A DNA stretch of 12,165 nucleotides from an uncultured Rhodovulum sp. (lineage in GTDB: Bacteria > Pseudomonadota > Alphaproteobacteria > Rhodobacterales > Rhodobacteraceae). Where the stretch lies: assembly GCA_946221765.1 (NCBI GenBank), contig CAMIMK010000063.1, forward strand, positions 1-12,165, read 5' to 3'. A program made the position numbers and the translations under genes. The stretch's first letter is position 1, and every line of letters starts with the position of its first letter. Below, one piece after another: positions 5,476 to 11,910 of the stretch. The notes under the pieces are model-generated. The model was not told where the DNA came from. It did not search any database and saw only the letters and a program-made list of their open reading frames with translations.

Positions 5476-6978
5476 ATGACGGAGAGCGCAGAGGCGCCGC
5501 CGTTCCTGCGCCTGCGTGCCATGTCGAAGCGGTTCGGCGGCGTGCAGGCGCTTTCGGAGGTGGACTGGGACGTGCGCCCGGGCGAGGTGCATTGCCTCGT
5601 GGGGGAGAACGGTTGCGGCAAGTCGACCCTGATCAAGGCCGTGGCAGGCGTGCACCCGCCGACCACCGGCGACATCGAGATCGACGGGACGTCGGTGCTG
5701 CCGCTCGATCCCGCCAAGGCCAAGGCGCTCGGAATCCAGGTGATCTTCCAGGACCTGTCGCTGTTCCCGAACCTGACCGTGGCCGAGAACATCGCCGTCG
5801 CGGATACGCTCGGCGCGCCGCTGCGGCTGGTGCGCCGGAGCCGGATGCGGGCCATCGCGGCGGCGGTCCTGAAGCGCCTCGATCTCGAACTCGATCTCGA
5901 CGCCCCCCTCTCGGACCTCTCGGTCGCCGAGCGCCAGATCACCGCCATCGCCCGCGGCCTCGCCGCCGAGGCGCGGCTCATCTTCATGGACGAGCCCACC
6001 GCCTCGCTGACCCGCGCCGAGGTGAACCGCCTTCTGGCGATCGTGGCACGGCTGAAGGCCGATGGCATCGCCGTCGTCTTCGTCTCGCACCGGCTCGACG
6101 AGGTGGTGAAGATCGCCGAGCGGGTGACGGTCATCCGCGACGGGCGGAAGGTCGGGACCTGGCCGGTGGGCGAGGTGGACCAGAAGCGCATCGCCAAGCT
6201 GATGACCGGCCTCGACATCGACCATGACGTCGTCGCGCGCGACATGTCGTCCGCCCCGCCGCTGCTGGAGGTGACGGGCCTCGGCCGCCGCGGCGAATTC
6301 GCCGACGTGAGCTTCACCCTCCGCCGCGGCGAGGTGCTCGGCATCGTCGGCCTGCTCGGGGCCGGGCGCACCGAACTCGCGCTGTCGCTCTTCGGGATGA
6401 ACCGGGCCGAGTCGGGCGCGATCCTGCTGGAGGGCAAGCCCCTGCAGCTTGCCTCCAACCGCGACGCGGTCAACGCCGGCATCGCCTATGTCTCGGAGGA
6501 CCGGCTGTCGCTCGGGGTCATCCTGCCGCAGTCGATCGAGGACAACATCATCCTCGCGGTGATGAACCGCCTCGCGAACGGTCTCGGCCTGATGTCCGGC
6601 ATCGACCGGCGCGCGCTCGGCCGGGACTGGGTGAAACGGCTTGCGATCAAGATCCCGAGCCTTGCCGCGCCGGTGCAGACCCTCTCCGGCGGCAACCAGC
6701 AGCGCGTGGTGCTGGCCAAGTGGCTGGCCACCCATCCGAAGGTGCTGATCCTCGACAGCCCGACGGTCGGCGTCGACATCAAGAACAAGCAGGGCATCTA
6801 CGAGGTGGTCGCGGCCCTCGCGGCCGAGGGCGTCGGCGTCATCGTCATCTCCGACGAGGTGAGCGAGGTCTTCGCCACCTGCGACCGGGTCCTGCACATG
6901 CGCGGCGGCCGGATCGTCGGCGAGGTCGTGCCCGGCACCGTCTCCGAACATGCGCTCGAGGAGCGGATCTATGCGTGA
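5476..6978 (+). CDS. Sugar ABC transporter ATPase with two nucleotide-binding domains (RbsA/RhaT type)
   Basis: The 500-residue product is the energising subunit of the importer, with two fused ABC domains. Domain 1 is complete: Walker A GENGCGKST (43-51), Q-loop Gln92, signature LSVAERQ (148-154), Walker B IFMDEPTA with Glu173, and His205. Domain 2 has the family-typical degenerate Walker A GLLGAGRTE (292-300), signature LSGGNQQ (403-409) and LILDSPTVGVD (424-434). There the usual catalytic Glu after Asp427 is Ser428. The H-loop position is Ser459, as is common in this family. One ATP site is therefore probably non-hydrolysing. A GTG at 5473 immediately precedes the ATG at 5476; the ATG sits 7 nt from the GGAGGGGGAGG ribosome site and is preferred. 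Its stop overlaps the first permease start by 8 bases. Confidence 0.95.
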   Translation: MTESAEAPPFLRLRAMSKRFGGVQALSEVDWDVRPGEVHCLVGENGCGKSTLIKAVAGVHPPTTGDIEIDGTSVLPLDPAKAKALGIQVIFQDLSLFPNLTVAENIAVADTLGAPLRLVRRSRMRAIAAAVLKRLDLELDLDAPLSDLSVAERQITAIARGLAAEARLIFMDEPTASLTRAEVNRLLAIVARLKADGIAVVFVSHRLDEVVKIAERVTVIRDGRKVGTWPVGEVDQKRIAKLMTGLDIDHDVVARDMSSAPPLLEVTGLGRRGEFADVSFTLRRGEVLGIVGLLGAGRTELALSLFGMNRAESGAILLEGKPLQLASNRDAVNAGIAYVSEDRLSLGVILPQSIEDNIILAVMNRLANGLGLMSGIDRRALGRDWVKRLAIKIPSLAAPVQTLSGGNQQRVVLAKWLATHPKVLILDSPTVGVDIKNKQGIYEVVAALAAEGVGVIVISDEVSEVFATCDRVLHMRGGRIVGEVVPGTVSEHALEERIYA

Positions 6979-8008
6979 CCAGACCTCCCCCGGCCTCCGG
7001 GCGCTGCGCCGCCGCCCCGAAACCTGGCTGCTCCTCGTCATCCTGATCGTCGGCACGCTCTTCTCGCTGACCGCGCCGGGCTTTCTCAGCCTGCCGAACG
7101 TGATCGACCTGCTGGAGACCTATTCGGTGCAGGCGATCATGGCGATGGGGCTCTTCGTCGTGCTCGTCTCGGGTGGCATCGACATCTCCTTCGCGGCGAC
7201 GGCCTCGGTCTCGCAATACTGCGCCGCCCTGCTGGCGGCCCGTCTCGGCCTGCCGGCGCCGGTGGTGATCCTCGCCGGGCTCGGCATCGGCGTGGGGCTC
7301 GGCTGCCTCAACGCGCTCCTCATCCACCAGCTGCGCATCACCTCGATCATCGCCACCATCTCGATGATGAGCATCTCCTTCTCCCTGCTCATGTATTTCT
7401 CCGGCGGGCGCTCGATCTACGACCTGCCCGACTGGTGGACGACCCGCGTCACCTTCTATCGCTCGGAACTGGAGAGCGGCGACATCGTGCGCATCACCCT
7501 GCCGATCGTGGTGATGGCGGGCGTCACGGTGCTGACCTGGATCCTCACCACGCGCATGGCCGTGGGGCGGCAGCTCTATGCCATGGGCGGCAATCCCGAG
7601 GCGGCGCGGCGGATCGGGGTCGACATCGGCCGGCTGAGCTTCGTCGCCTATGGCTATCTCGGCTTCTGCGCCGCCCTCGGGGGCATGGTGCAGGCCCACC
7701 GCGTCGGCGAGAGCGTCCCGAACGCCATGGTCAATACCGAACTCGCTGTGCTCTCGGCCGCTGTCCTCGGGGGGGCGAGCCTCACCGGCGGCATCGGCAC
7801 CGTGCCCGGCGTGCTGCTCGGGATCGTGCTGCTCGCCATCCTCCAGAACGGGCTGAACCTGCTCGGCGTCTCCTCCTATTTCTTCCAGATCGTGATCGGC
7901 GTGACCATTCTCGTCTCGACTTCCGTCACCGTCCTCTCCGCCCGGCGCGGGCGGCGGCAGCGCACCCTCGACGCGGCGCCCGTGGCGCCGGGAGCGGCCC
8001 ATGGCTGA
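6971..8008 (+). CDS. Sugar ABC transporter permease 1 (RbsC/RhaP type)
   Basis: The 345-residue inner-membrane protein belongs to the BPD_transp_2 permease family and should pair with the second permease to form the translocation channel. It has many hydrophobic segments, starting near residues 19-38. Family hallmarks are SGGIDIS (67-73), GGNPEAARRIGVDI (206-219, the cytoplasmic loop that contacts the ATPase) and GGASLTGGIG (267-276). The Arg-rich C-terminal tail after about residue 324 is cytoplasmic-looking. The ATG at 6971 is chosen because GAGGAGCGG (6958-6966) precedes it and it is followed by a normal N-terminus; an in-frame ATG at 6950 lacks a ribosome site. It overlaps the ATPase gene by 8 bases, and permease 2 by another 8. 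Confidence 0.95.
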   Translation: MRDQTSPGLRALRRRPETWLLLVILIVGTLFSLTAPGFLSLPNVIDLLETYSVQAIMAMGLFVVLVSGGIDISFAATASVSQYCAALLAARLGLPAPVVILAGLGIGVGLGCLNALLIHQLRITSIIATISMMSISFSLLMYFSGGRSIYDLPDWWTTRVTFYRSELESGDIVRITLPIVVMAGVTVLTWILTTRMAVGRQLYAMGGNPEAARRIGVDIGRLSFVAYGYLGFCAALGGMVQAHRVGESVPNAMVNTELAVLSAAVLGGASLTGGIGTVPGVLLGIVLLAILQNGLNLLGVSSYFFQIVIGVTILVSTSVTVLSARRGRRQRTLDAAPVAPGAAHG

Positions 8009-9002
8009 GCGCCTCCTCGACCGCCTCCGTGCCGGCGTGCCGCATTCCGGCCTGCTCGGCCTGCTCCTCGGCCTGCTCGTCGTCTTCGCGCTGGCGGTGC
8101 CGGGCTTCCTGTCCATGGGGACGCTCTCGTCCTTCATGTACCAGATGCCGCTCCTCGGGCTGCTGTCGCTCGCGATGATCGTGCCGCTGCTGACCGGCGG
8201 GCTCAATCTCGCGATCATCGCCACCACCAACCAGTGCGCGCTGCTGATGGTCTTCATCCTGCGCAGCCTCACCCCGGCCGAGGCCGGGGGCGCGACGGTC
8301 TTCGGCGTGGTGCTGCTCGCCCTTGCCGCGGGCTTCCTGCTCTGCCTCGTGATCGGGATCGTGACCGGCGCGCTCATCGCCTATACCGGCGTCCACCCGA
8401 TCCTCGTGACCCTCGGCACCAAGTCCCTGATCGACGGGATCAGCATCTACCTCACCCGCGGCATGGCGCTCTCCGGCATCCCGGAGGGAGTCTCGCTGGT
8501 GGCGAACGGCAGCCTCTATGGCGTGCCCTACATCTTCCTGCTGATGATCGCCGTCGCGCTGCTCGTCGGCGTGATCCTGCGCCGGACCCCCTTCGGCGTC
8601 GCCTGCGCGATGATCGGCTCGAACATCGAGGCCACGCGCTATTCGGCCATCGACACGCGGCGGGTGCTGGTCGGGGTCTATGTGCTGTCGAGCGTCACCT
8701 GCTTTTTCGCCGCGCTCGTCATGATCGCCACCTTCAACTCGGCCAGCGCCGACTATGCCCAGTCCTACCTGCTCGTCACCATCCTCGCGGCGGTGCTCGG
8801 CGGGGTCGATCCCTTCGGCGGCTTCGGCACCGTGGGCGGGCTGATGATCGCGCTCGCCATCCTCCAGGTGATCTCCTCGGGGCTCAACCAGTTCGGCCTG
8901 TCGAACTACCTGACCGTGGCCCTCTGGGGCGGCACGCTGATCCTCGTCGTCCTTGCCCAGACCTTCCGCCACCTGCTGCCCATCGGGAGGCGCGGCAGGT
9001 GA
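8001..9002 (+). CDS. Sugar ABC transporter permease 2 (RbsC/RhaQ type)
   Basis: This is a second, divergent member of the same permease family, 333 residues, with many hydrophobic segments beginning near residues 17-38. The family motifs are present in modified form: TGGLNLA (65-71) replaces the usual SGGIDLS, GSNIEATRYSAID (206-218) is the ATPase-coupling loop, and LGGVDPFGGFGT (266-277) matches the conserved glycine-rich loop. Two unlike permeases in one operon imply a heterodimeric channel, as in rhizobial rhamnose and AI-2 (Lsr) importers. A GGGAG site (7990-7994) lies 6 nt before the ATG, inside the previous gene. The stop codon overlaps the kinase start in GTGA, suggesting translational coupling. 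Confidence 0.95.
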   Translation: MAERLLDRLRAGVPHSGLLGLLLGLLVVFALAVPGFLSMGTLSSFMYQMPLLGLLSLAMIVPLLTGGLNLAIIATTNQCALLMVFILRSLTPAEAGGATVFGVVLLALAAGFLLCLVIGIVTGALIAYTGVHPILVTLGTKSLIDGISIYLTRGMALSGIPEGVSLVANGSLYGVPYIFLLMIAVALLVGVILRRTPFGVACAMIGSNIEATRYSAIDTRRVLVGVYVLSSVTCFFAALVMIATFNSASADYAQSYLLVTILAAVLGGVDPFGGFGTVGGLMIALAILQVISSGLNQFGLSNYLTVALWGGTLILVVLAQTFRHLLPIGRRGR

Positions 9003-10390
9003 CAGCCGTCGTCGCAGTCTTCGATGTCGGCAAGACGAATGCCAAGCTCCTCGCCCTGACCGGGGCGGGCGAGCCGCTGGAGGTCATCACCACCCCGAAC
9101 CGGGTGATCGAGGGGCCGCCCTACCGGCACCACGACCTCGCCGGCATGGAGACCTGGCTGCTGGACGGGCTGCGCGCCCTCGGCGAACGCCACCCGATCG
9201 ACGCGGTCGTCCCCTGCACCCATGGCGGCAGCGGTGTGCTGGTGGGGGCGGAGGCCGCCGCCCTGCCGCTCATCGACTACGAACAGACCCCGCCTCTAGA
9301 GGTCGATGCCGCCTATCGCGCCGCCGCCGGCAGCTTTCGCGAGCGGGGCAGCGTCATCATGCTCGCCTCCGCCCATCCGGCCCGGCAGCTCCTGTGGCTG
9401 GAAACGGGCTGGCCGGCGGCGGTCGCCGGTGCGCAGGCCTTCCTGAACGTGCCGCAATACTGGGCCTGGCGCCTGTCGGGCGTGGCGGCGAGCGAGGTGA
9501 CGAGCCTCGGCGCCCAGTCGCATCTCTGGTGCGTGCCGGAACGGCGGCCCTCGGCCCTCGTCGAGCGCCGTGGCTGGGGGCGCCTCCTGCCCCCGCTCCG
9601 CCCGGCCTGGGCGAGCCTCGGCCCGCTGACGCCCGCGGTACAGGCCCGCACCGGCCTCGGGCCGGAGGTCCGGGTCCTGAACGGGATCCACGACTCCTCG
9701 GCGAACTTCTACCGCTACCTCGCGGCGGGGCTGTCGGATTTCGCCGTCATCTCCACCGGCACCTGGATCGTGGCGATGACCGACCGCCCCGGCGCGGATC
9801 TCGACACCGAGCGGGCGGGCTTCTCCTGCAATGCCGATGTCCATGGCAATCCGGTGGCCGGCATGCTGACCATGGGCGGGCGGGAATTCTCGGCCGTGGC
9901 GGACGGCGCGACCGGCCCGGCGACGCGGGCGGCGCTCGCCCGGCTGGTCACGGCCGGCACCGTCGCCCTGCCCTTCTTCGGCTCGGATGCCGGGCTCTTC
10001 CCGCACCGTGCCGGCGCGGGCCGCATCCTCGGCCCGGCGCCGGAGGGAGACGCCGGGCGCTTCACCCTCGCCGTGCTCTACACCGCGATGCTGGCCGCCG
10101 AATGCCTGGAGCGCCTGCCCCCCGCGGCGCTCGTGATCCTCGACGGGAATTTCGTGAAGGACCCGCTCTTCGCCGCCGTGGTGCAGGCGCTGCTGCCCGG
10201 CCGCGCCGTGCGGGTGAACCGCGACAGCCTCGGCACCCAGGCCGGCGCAGCCCTGCTCGCCACGCATGAGACGCGCACCGCCCCGGCGCCGCTCCGGCTC
10301 GAGCCGCCCGACGCCGGCGGCCTGCCCGACCTCCTCGCCTATCGCGCCCGATGGCGCGCTCTCGCCCAGACCCCGGAGACAGCATCGTGA
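8999..10390 (+). CDS. FGGY-family carbohydrate kinase, RhaK/fuculokinase-like
   Basis: The 463-residue product is a cytoplasmic ATP-dependent sugar kinase. Phosphate-1 motif DVGKTNAK (9-16) opens the N-terminal domain. GIHDSSANFY (229-238) carries the probable catalytic base Asp232, and STGTW (252-256) is the phosphate-2 motif. RDSLGTQAGAALLA (408-421) is close to the adenosine-side loop. In place of the familiar GGG-containing segment it has LDGNFVKDPLF (381-391), as in the RhaK-like branch. With a class II aldolase gene next door, the likely product is a ketose 1-phosphate. The start is GTG at 8999, 8 nt after GGAGG (8986-8990), overlapping the permease stop by 4 bases; the frame is open upstream only as a shadow of the permease. 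L-rhamnulose, L-fuculose, ribulose or another ketose are all possible substrates. Confidence 0.9.
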   Translation: MTAVVAVFDVGKTNAKLLALTGAGEPLEVITTPNRVIEGPPYRHHDLAGMETWLLDGLRALGERHPIDAVVPCTHGGSGVLVGAEAAALPLIDYEQTPPLEVDAAYRAAAGSFRERGSVIMLASAHPARQLLWLETGWPAAVAGAQAFLNVPQYWAWRLSGVAASEVTSLGAQSHLWCVPERRPSALVERRGWGRLLPPLRPAWASLGPLTPAVQARTGLGPEVRVLNGIHDSSANFYRYLAAGLSDFAVISTGTWIVAMTDRPGADLDTERAGFSCNADVHGNPVAGMLTMGGREFSAVADGATGPATRAALARLVTAGTVALPFFGSDAGLFPHRAGAGRILGPAPEGDAGRFTLAVLYTAMLAAECLERLPPAALVILDGNFVKDPLFAAVVQALLPGRAVRVNRDSLGTQAGAALLATHETRTAPAPLRLEPPDAGGLPDLLAYRARWRALAQTPETAS

Positions 10391-11091
10391 CCGTGACCGA
10401 CACCGACGACCTCGCGCAGCGCCGCCGCATGGTGGACACCTGCCGCCGCATGACCGCATCCGGCATCAACCAGGGAACGGCGGGCAACCTGTCGCTCCGC
10501 AACGCGGCCGGCTTCCTGCTGACCCCGACCTCGCTGCCCTATGACATCATGCAGCCCGAGGATCTGGTGCAGATGTATTTCGACGGCACATATGACGGCC
10601 CCCGCCGGCCCTCGTCGGAATGGCGGTTCCATCGCGACATCCTCGCCGCCCGGCCGGATGTGAACGTGGTGCTGCACTGCCATTCGATCTATGCGACCAC
10701 GCTCGCCTGCCACCACAAGCCGATCCCGTCCTTCCACTACATGGTCGGCCTTGCCGGCGGCACCGACATCCGCTGCGCGCGCTATGCGACCTTCGGCACG
10801 CAGGGCCTGTCCGACGCGGCGATCGAGGCGCTGGAGAACCGCATGGCCTGCCTGCTCGGCCAGCACGGGCAGATCTCGCTCGGCAAGAGCCTCGACGGTG
10901 CGCTGGCGCTCGCCTGCGAGGTCGAGACCCTCTCGCGGATGTATGTGCAGGCGCTGGTGCTCGGTGAGCCGCCCGTGCTGCCGGACGACGAGATGGAGCG
11001 GGTCATCCGCCAGATGACCAACATGAGCTATGGCCAGGCGCCGGACCTCGAGGGCGTGAACGACGCCGCCCGCGCCCGCGCCCAGGCCTGA
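10387..11091 (+). CDS. Class II aldolase/adducin-family aldolase, L-fuculose-phosphate aldolase type
   Basis: The 234-residue product is a zinc-dependent aldolase of the FucA/AraD family. Such enzymes cleave ketose 1-phosphates to dihydroxyacetone phosphate and an aldehyde, or epimerise ribulose 5-phosphate. The phosphate-binding loop GTAGNLSLR (30-38) is clear. The catalytic acid/base is Glu78 (SSEWRFH), and the zinc ligands are His97 and His99 (LHCHS) and His160 (GQHG). Length is slightly above FucA. A GTG start at 10387 is preferred: it has GGAG (10376-10379) at 7-nt spacing and reproduces the GTGA overlap used at the kinase start. The ATG at 10351 would add 12 residues that do not look family-like. 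As the last gene of the operon it should make the final cleavage after the kinase. AraD-type epimerase activity is less likely because no C5 kinase or isomerase is present. Confidence 0.88.
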   Translation: MTVTDTDDLAQRRRMVDTCRRMTASGINQGTAGNLSLRNAAGFLLTPTSLPYDIMQPEDLVQMYFDGTYDGPRRPSSEWRFHRDILAARPDVNVVLHCHSIYATTLACHHKPIPSFHYMVGLAGGTDIRCARYATFGTQGLSDAAIEALENRMACLLGQHGQISLGKSLDGALALACEVETLSRMYVQALVLGEPPVLPDDEMERVIRQMTNMSYGQAPDLEGVNDAARARAQA

Positions 11092-11100
11092 AGGCCCCCG

Positions 11101-11131
11101 CCCCGCCCGCGGCAACGTGACCCGGGCGGGG
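11101..11131 (+). terminator. GC-rich hairpin after the aldolase gene
   Basis: CCCCGCCCG (11101-11109) pairs perfectly with CGGGCGGGG (11123-11131), a 9-bp stem with a 13-nt loop, starting 9 nt after the aldolase stop. No T tract follows, so it is not a textbook rho-independent terminator. It may still mark the operon's 3' end or pause polymerase before lolA. Confidence 0.4.
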
Positions 11132-11146
11132 ATGCGCAGGGCGGAC

Positions 11147-11170
11147 GGAGGGGGTATGGTCGCAGCATGA
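11147..11170 (+). promoter_or_regulatory. Ribosome site and four-codon minicistron before lolA
   Basis: GGAGGGGG (11147-11154) is the only Shine-Dalgarno-like run, but it lies 12 nt from the lolA ATG. An earlier ATG at 11156 opens a four-codon frame (Met-Val-Ala-Ala) whose TGA overlaps the lolA start as ATGA (11167-11170). Either the spacing is simply long, or the minicistron couples translation into lolA. Confidence 0.35.
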
Positions 11171-11757
11171 ACCGACGCAGCCTCCTCGCCGCCCTCGCCC
11201 TCGTTCCCCTCGCCCTGCCCGCCCGGGCGCAGGCGGTGGACGTGACCGCCGTCAACCAGTATCTCGTCGGCCTGCAATCGGCCACGGGCCGGTTCCGGCA
11301 GGAAAACCCGAACGGCTCGGTGCAGACGGGCAGCTTCTGGTTGCAGAAGCCCGGGCGCATCCGGTTCGAATACGATGCCCCCAAGGGCGCGATGGTGATC
11401 GCCGATGGCGCCTGGGTCGGCGTCTTCGATCCGAAGTCGAACCGCGGCCCGACGCGCTATCCGCTGTCGAAGACGCCGCTGTCGATCCTGCTGCGCGACA
11501 ATGTCAGCCTCCGCGAGCCCGGCATGGTCCTGGGTGCCACCAAGGATGCCGAGGGCATCCACGTCACCGTCGTCGACCCGCGCGCGCCGCAGGAGGGGCG
11601 GATGACCATGTCCTTCACCGATGCGCCGATCACGCTCCGCGCCTGGGAGATCACGACCAAGGCCGGCCAGCGCACCCGGGTCGTGCTCAGCGACATGACG
11701 ACCGGCGGCAGCTTCGCGCGCACGCTCTTCAACATCGAGCTCGCCGGCCGGATCTGA
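11167..11757 (+). CDS. lolA: Outer-membrane lipoprotein carrier protein
   Basis: LolA is the periplasmic chaperone that takes lipoproteins from the LolCDE complex and carries them to the outer membrane. The 196-residue product begins with a signal peptide (Arg3-Arg4, hydrophobic core 6-18, likely cleavage after ARA or AQA near 21-23). The RR-x-L-L start is also weakly Tat-like. The mature domain shows the family pattern: ATGRFRQ (39-45), the segment GSFWLQKPGRIRFEYDAP (55-72), VIADGAWVGVFDPK (77-90) and a later beta-strand region ending in ELAGRI. Size is normal for alphaproteobacterial LolA. It lies downstream of the sugar operon on the same strand, but 75 bp away with a hairpin between, so it is probably a separate housekeeping unit. 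It converges on the nucleotidyltransferase gene. Confidence 0.92.
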   Translation: MNRRSLLAALALVPLALPARAQAVDVTAVNQYLVGLQSATGRFRQENPNGSVQTGSFWLQKPGRIRFEYDAPKGAMVIADGAWVGVFDPKSNRGPTRYPLSKTPLSILLRDNVSLREPGMVLGATKDAEGIHVTVVDPRAPQEGRMTMSFTDAPITLRAWEITTKAGQRTRVVLSDMTTGGSFARTLFNIELAGRI

Positions 11758-11821
11758 TCCCGGCGGGTCCGCTGGCTGCCGACCCCGTTCCCGCGCCCGT
11801 CGCAGGCGCCGCCATCCCGGA

Positions 11822-11852
11822 CAAGGCCGTGCCCCGGCTTCGGCGGGCCTTG
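11822..11852. terminator. Possible bidirectional hairpin between convergent genes
   Basis: CAAGGCC (11822-11828) pairs with GGCCTTG (11846-11852), with a small inner CCG/CGG stem capped by GCTT. It lies in the 153-bp gap between the convergent lolA and nucleotidyltransferase genes. No T tract follows on either strand, so a terminator role is only a guess from position. Confidence 0.3.
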
Positions 11853-11910
11853 AGTCTGGCCGAACAGGGGCGCGGCGCCCGGCAGGTCGCCCGGACCTGC
11901 GCGCCGTCCC

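Noticed and set aside
4422..6482. A 686-codon open frame on the - strand across the binding-protein and ATPase genes
   Set aside because: It is antisense to two well-supported genes. Its product is rich in Arg, Ser, Pro and His with no recognisable domain. Long antisense frames are expected at this GC content.
5335..8377. Two long overlapping - strand frames (573 and 510 codons) opposite the ATPase and permeases
   Set aside because: Their composition (Asp, His, Arg, Glu, Gly) is what the reverse complement of GC-rich coding DNA gives. There is no fold, motif or credible ribosome site, and the + strand genes are certain.
8234..8998. N-terminal extension of the kinase frame back to 8234
   Set aside because: This part is an out-of-frame shadow of permease 2. 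The sugar kinase domain begins exactly at the GTG at 8999, which has its own ribosome site.
4392..11091. An AI-2 quorum-signal uptake (lsr) operon
   Set aside because: The binding protein and kinase are reminiscent, but there is no LsrF/LsrG-type enzyme and no LsrR-type regulator. The epimerase and FucA-type aldolase point to sugar breakdown. It is kept only as an alternative ligand idea.
11881..11910. GGCGCC-type palindromic runs near 11870-11880 as a terminator
   Set aside because: The arms abut with almost no loop, and such GC palindromes are common by chance in this composition.
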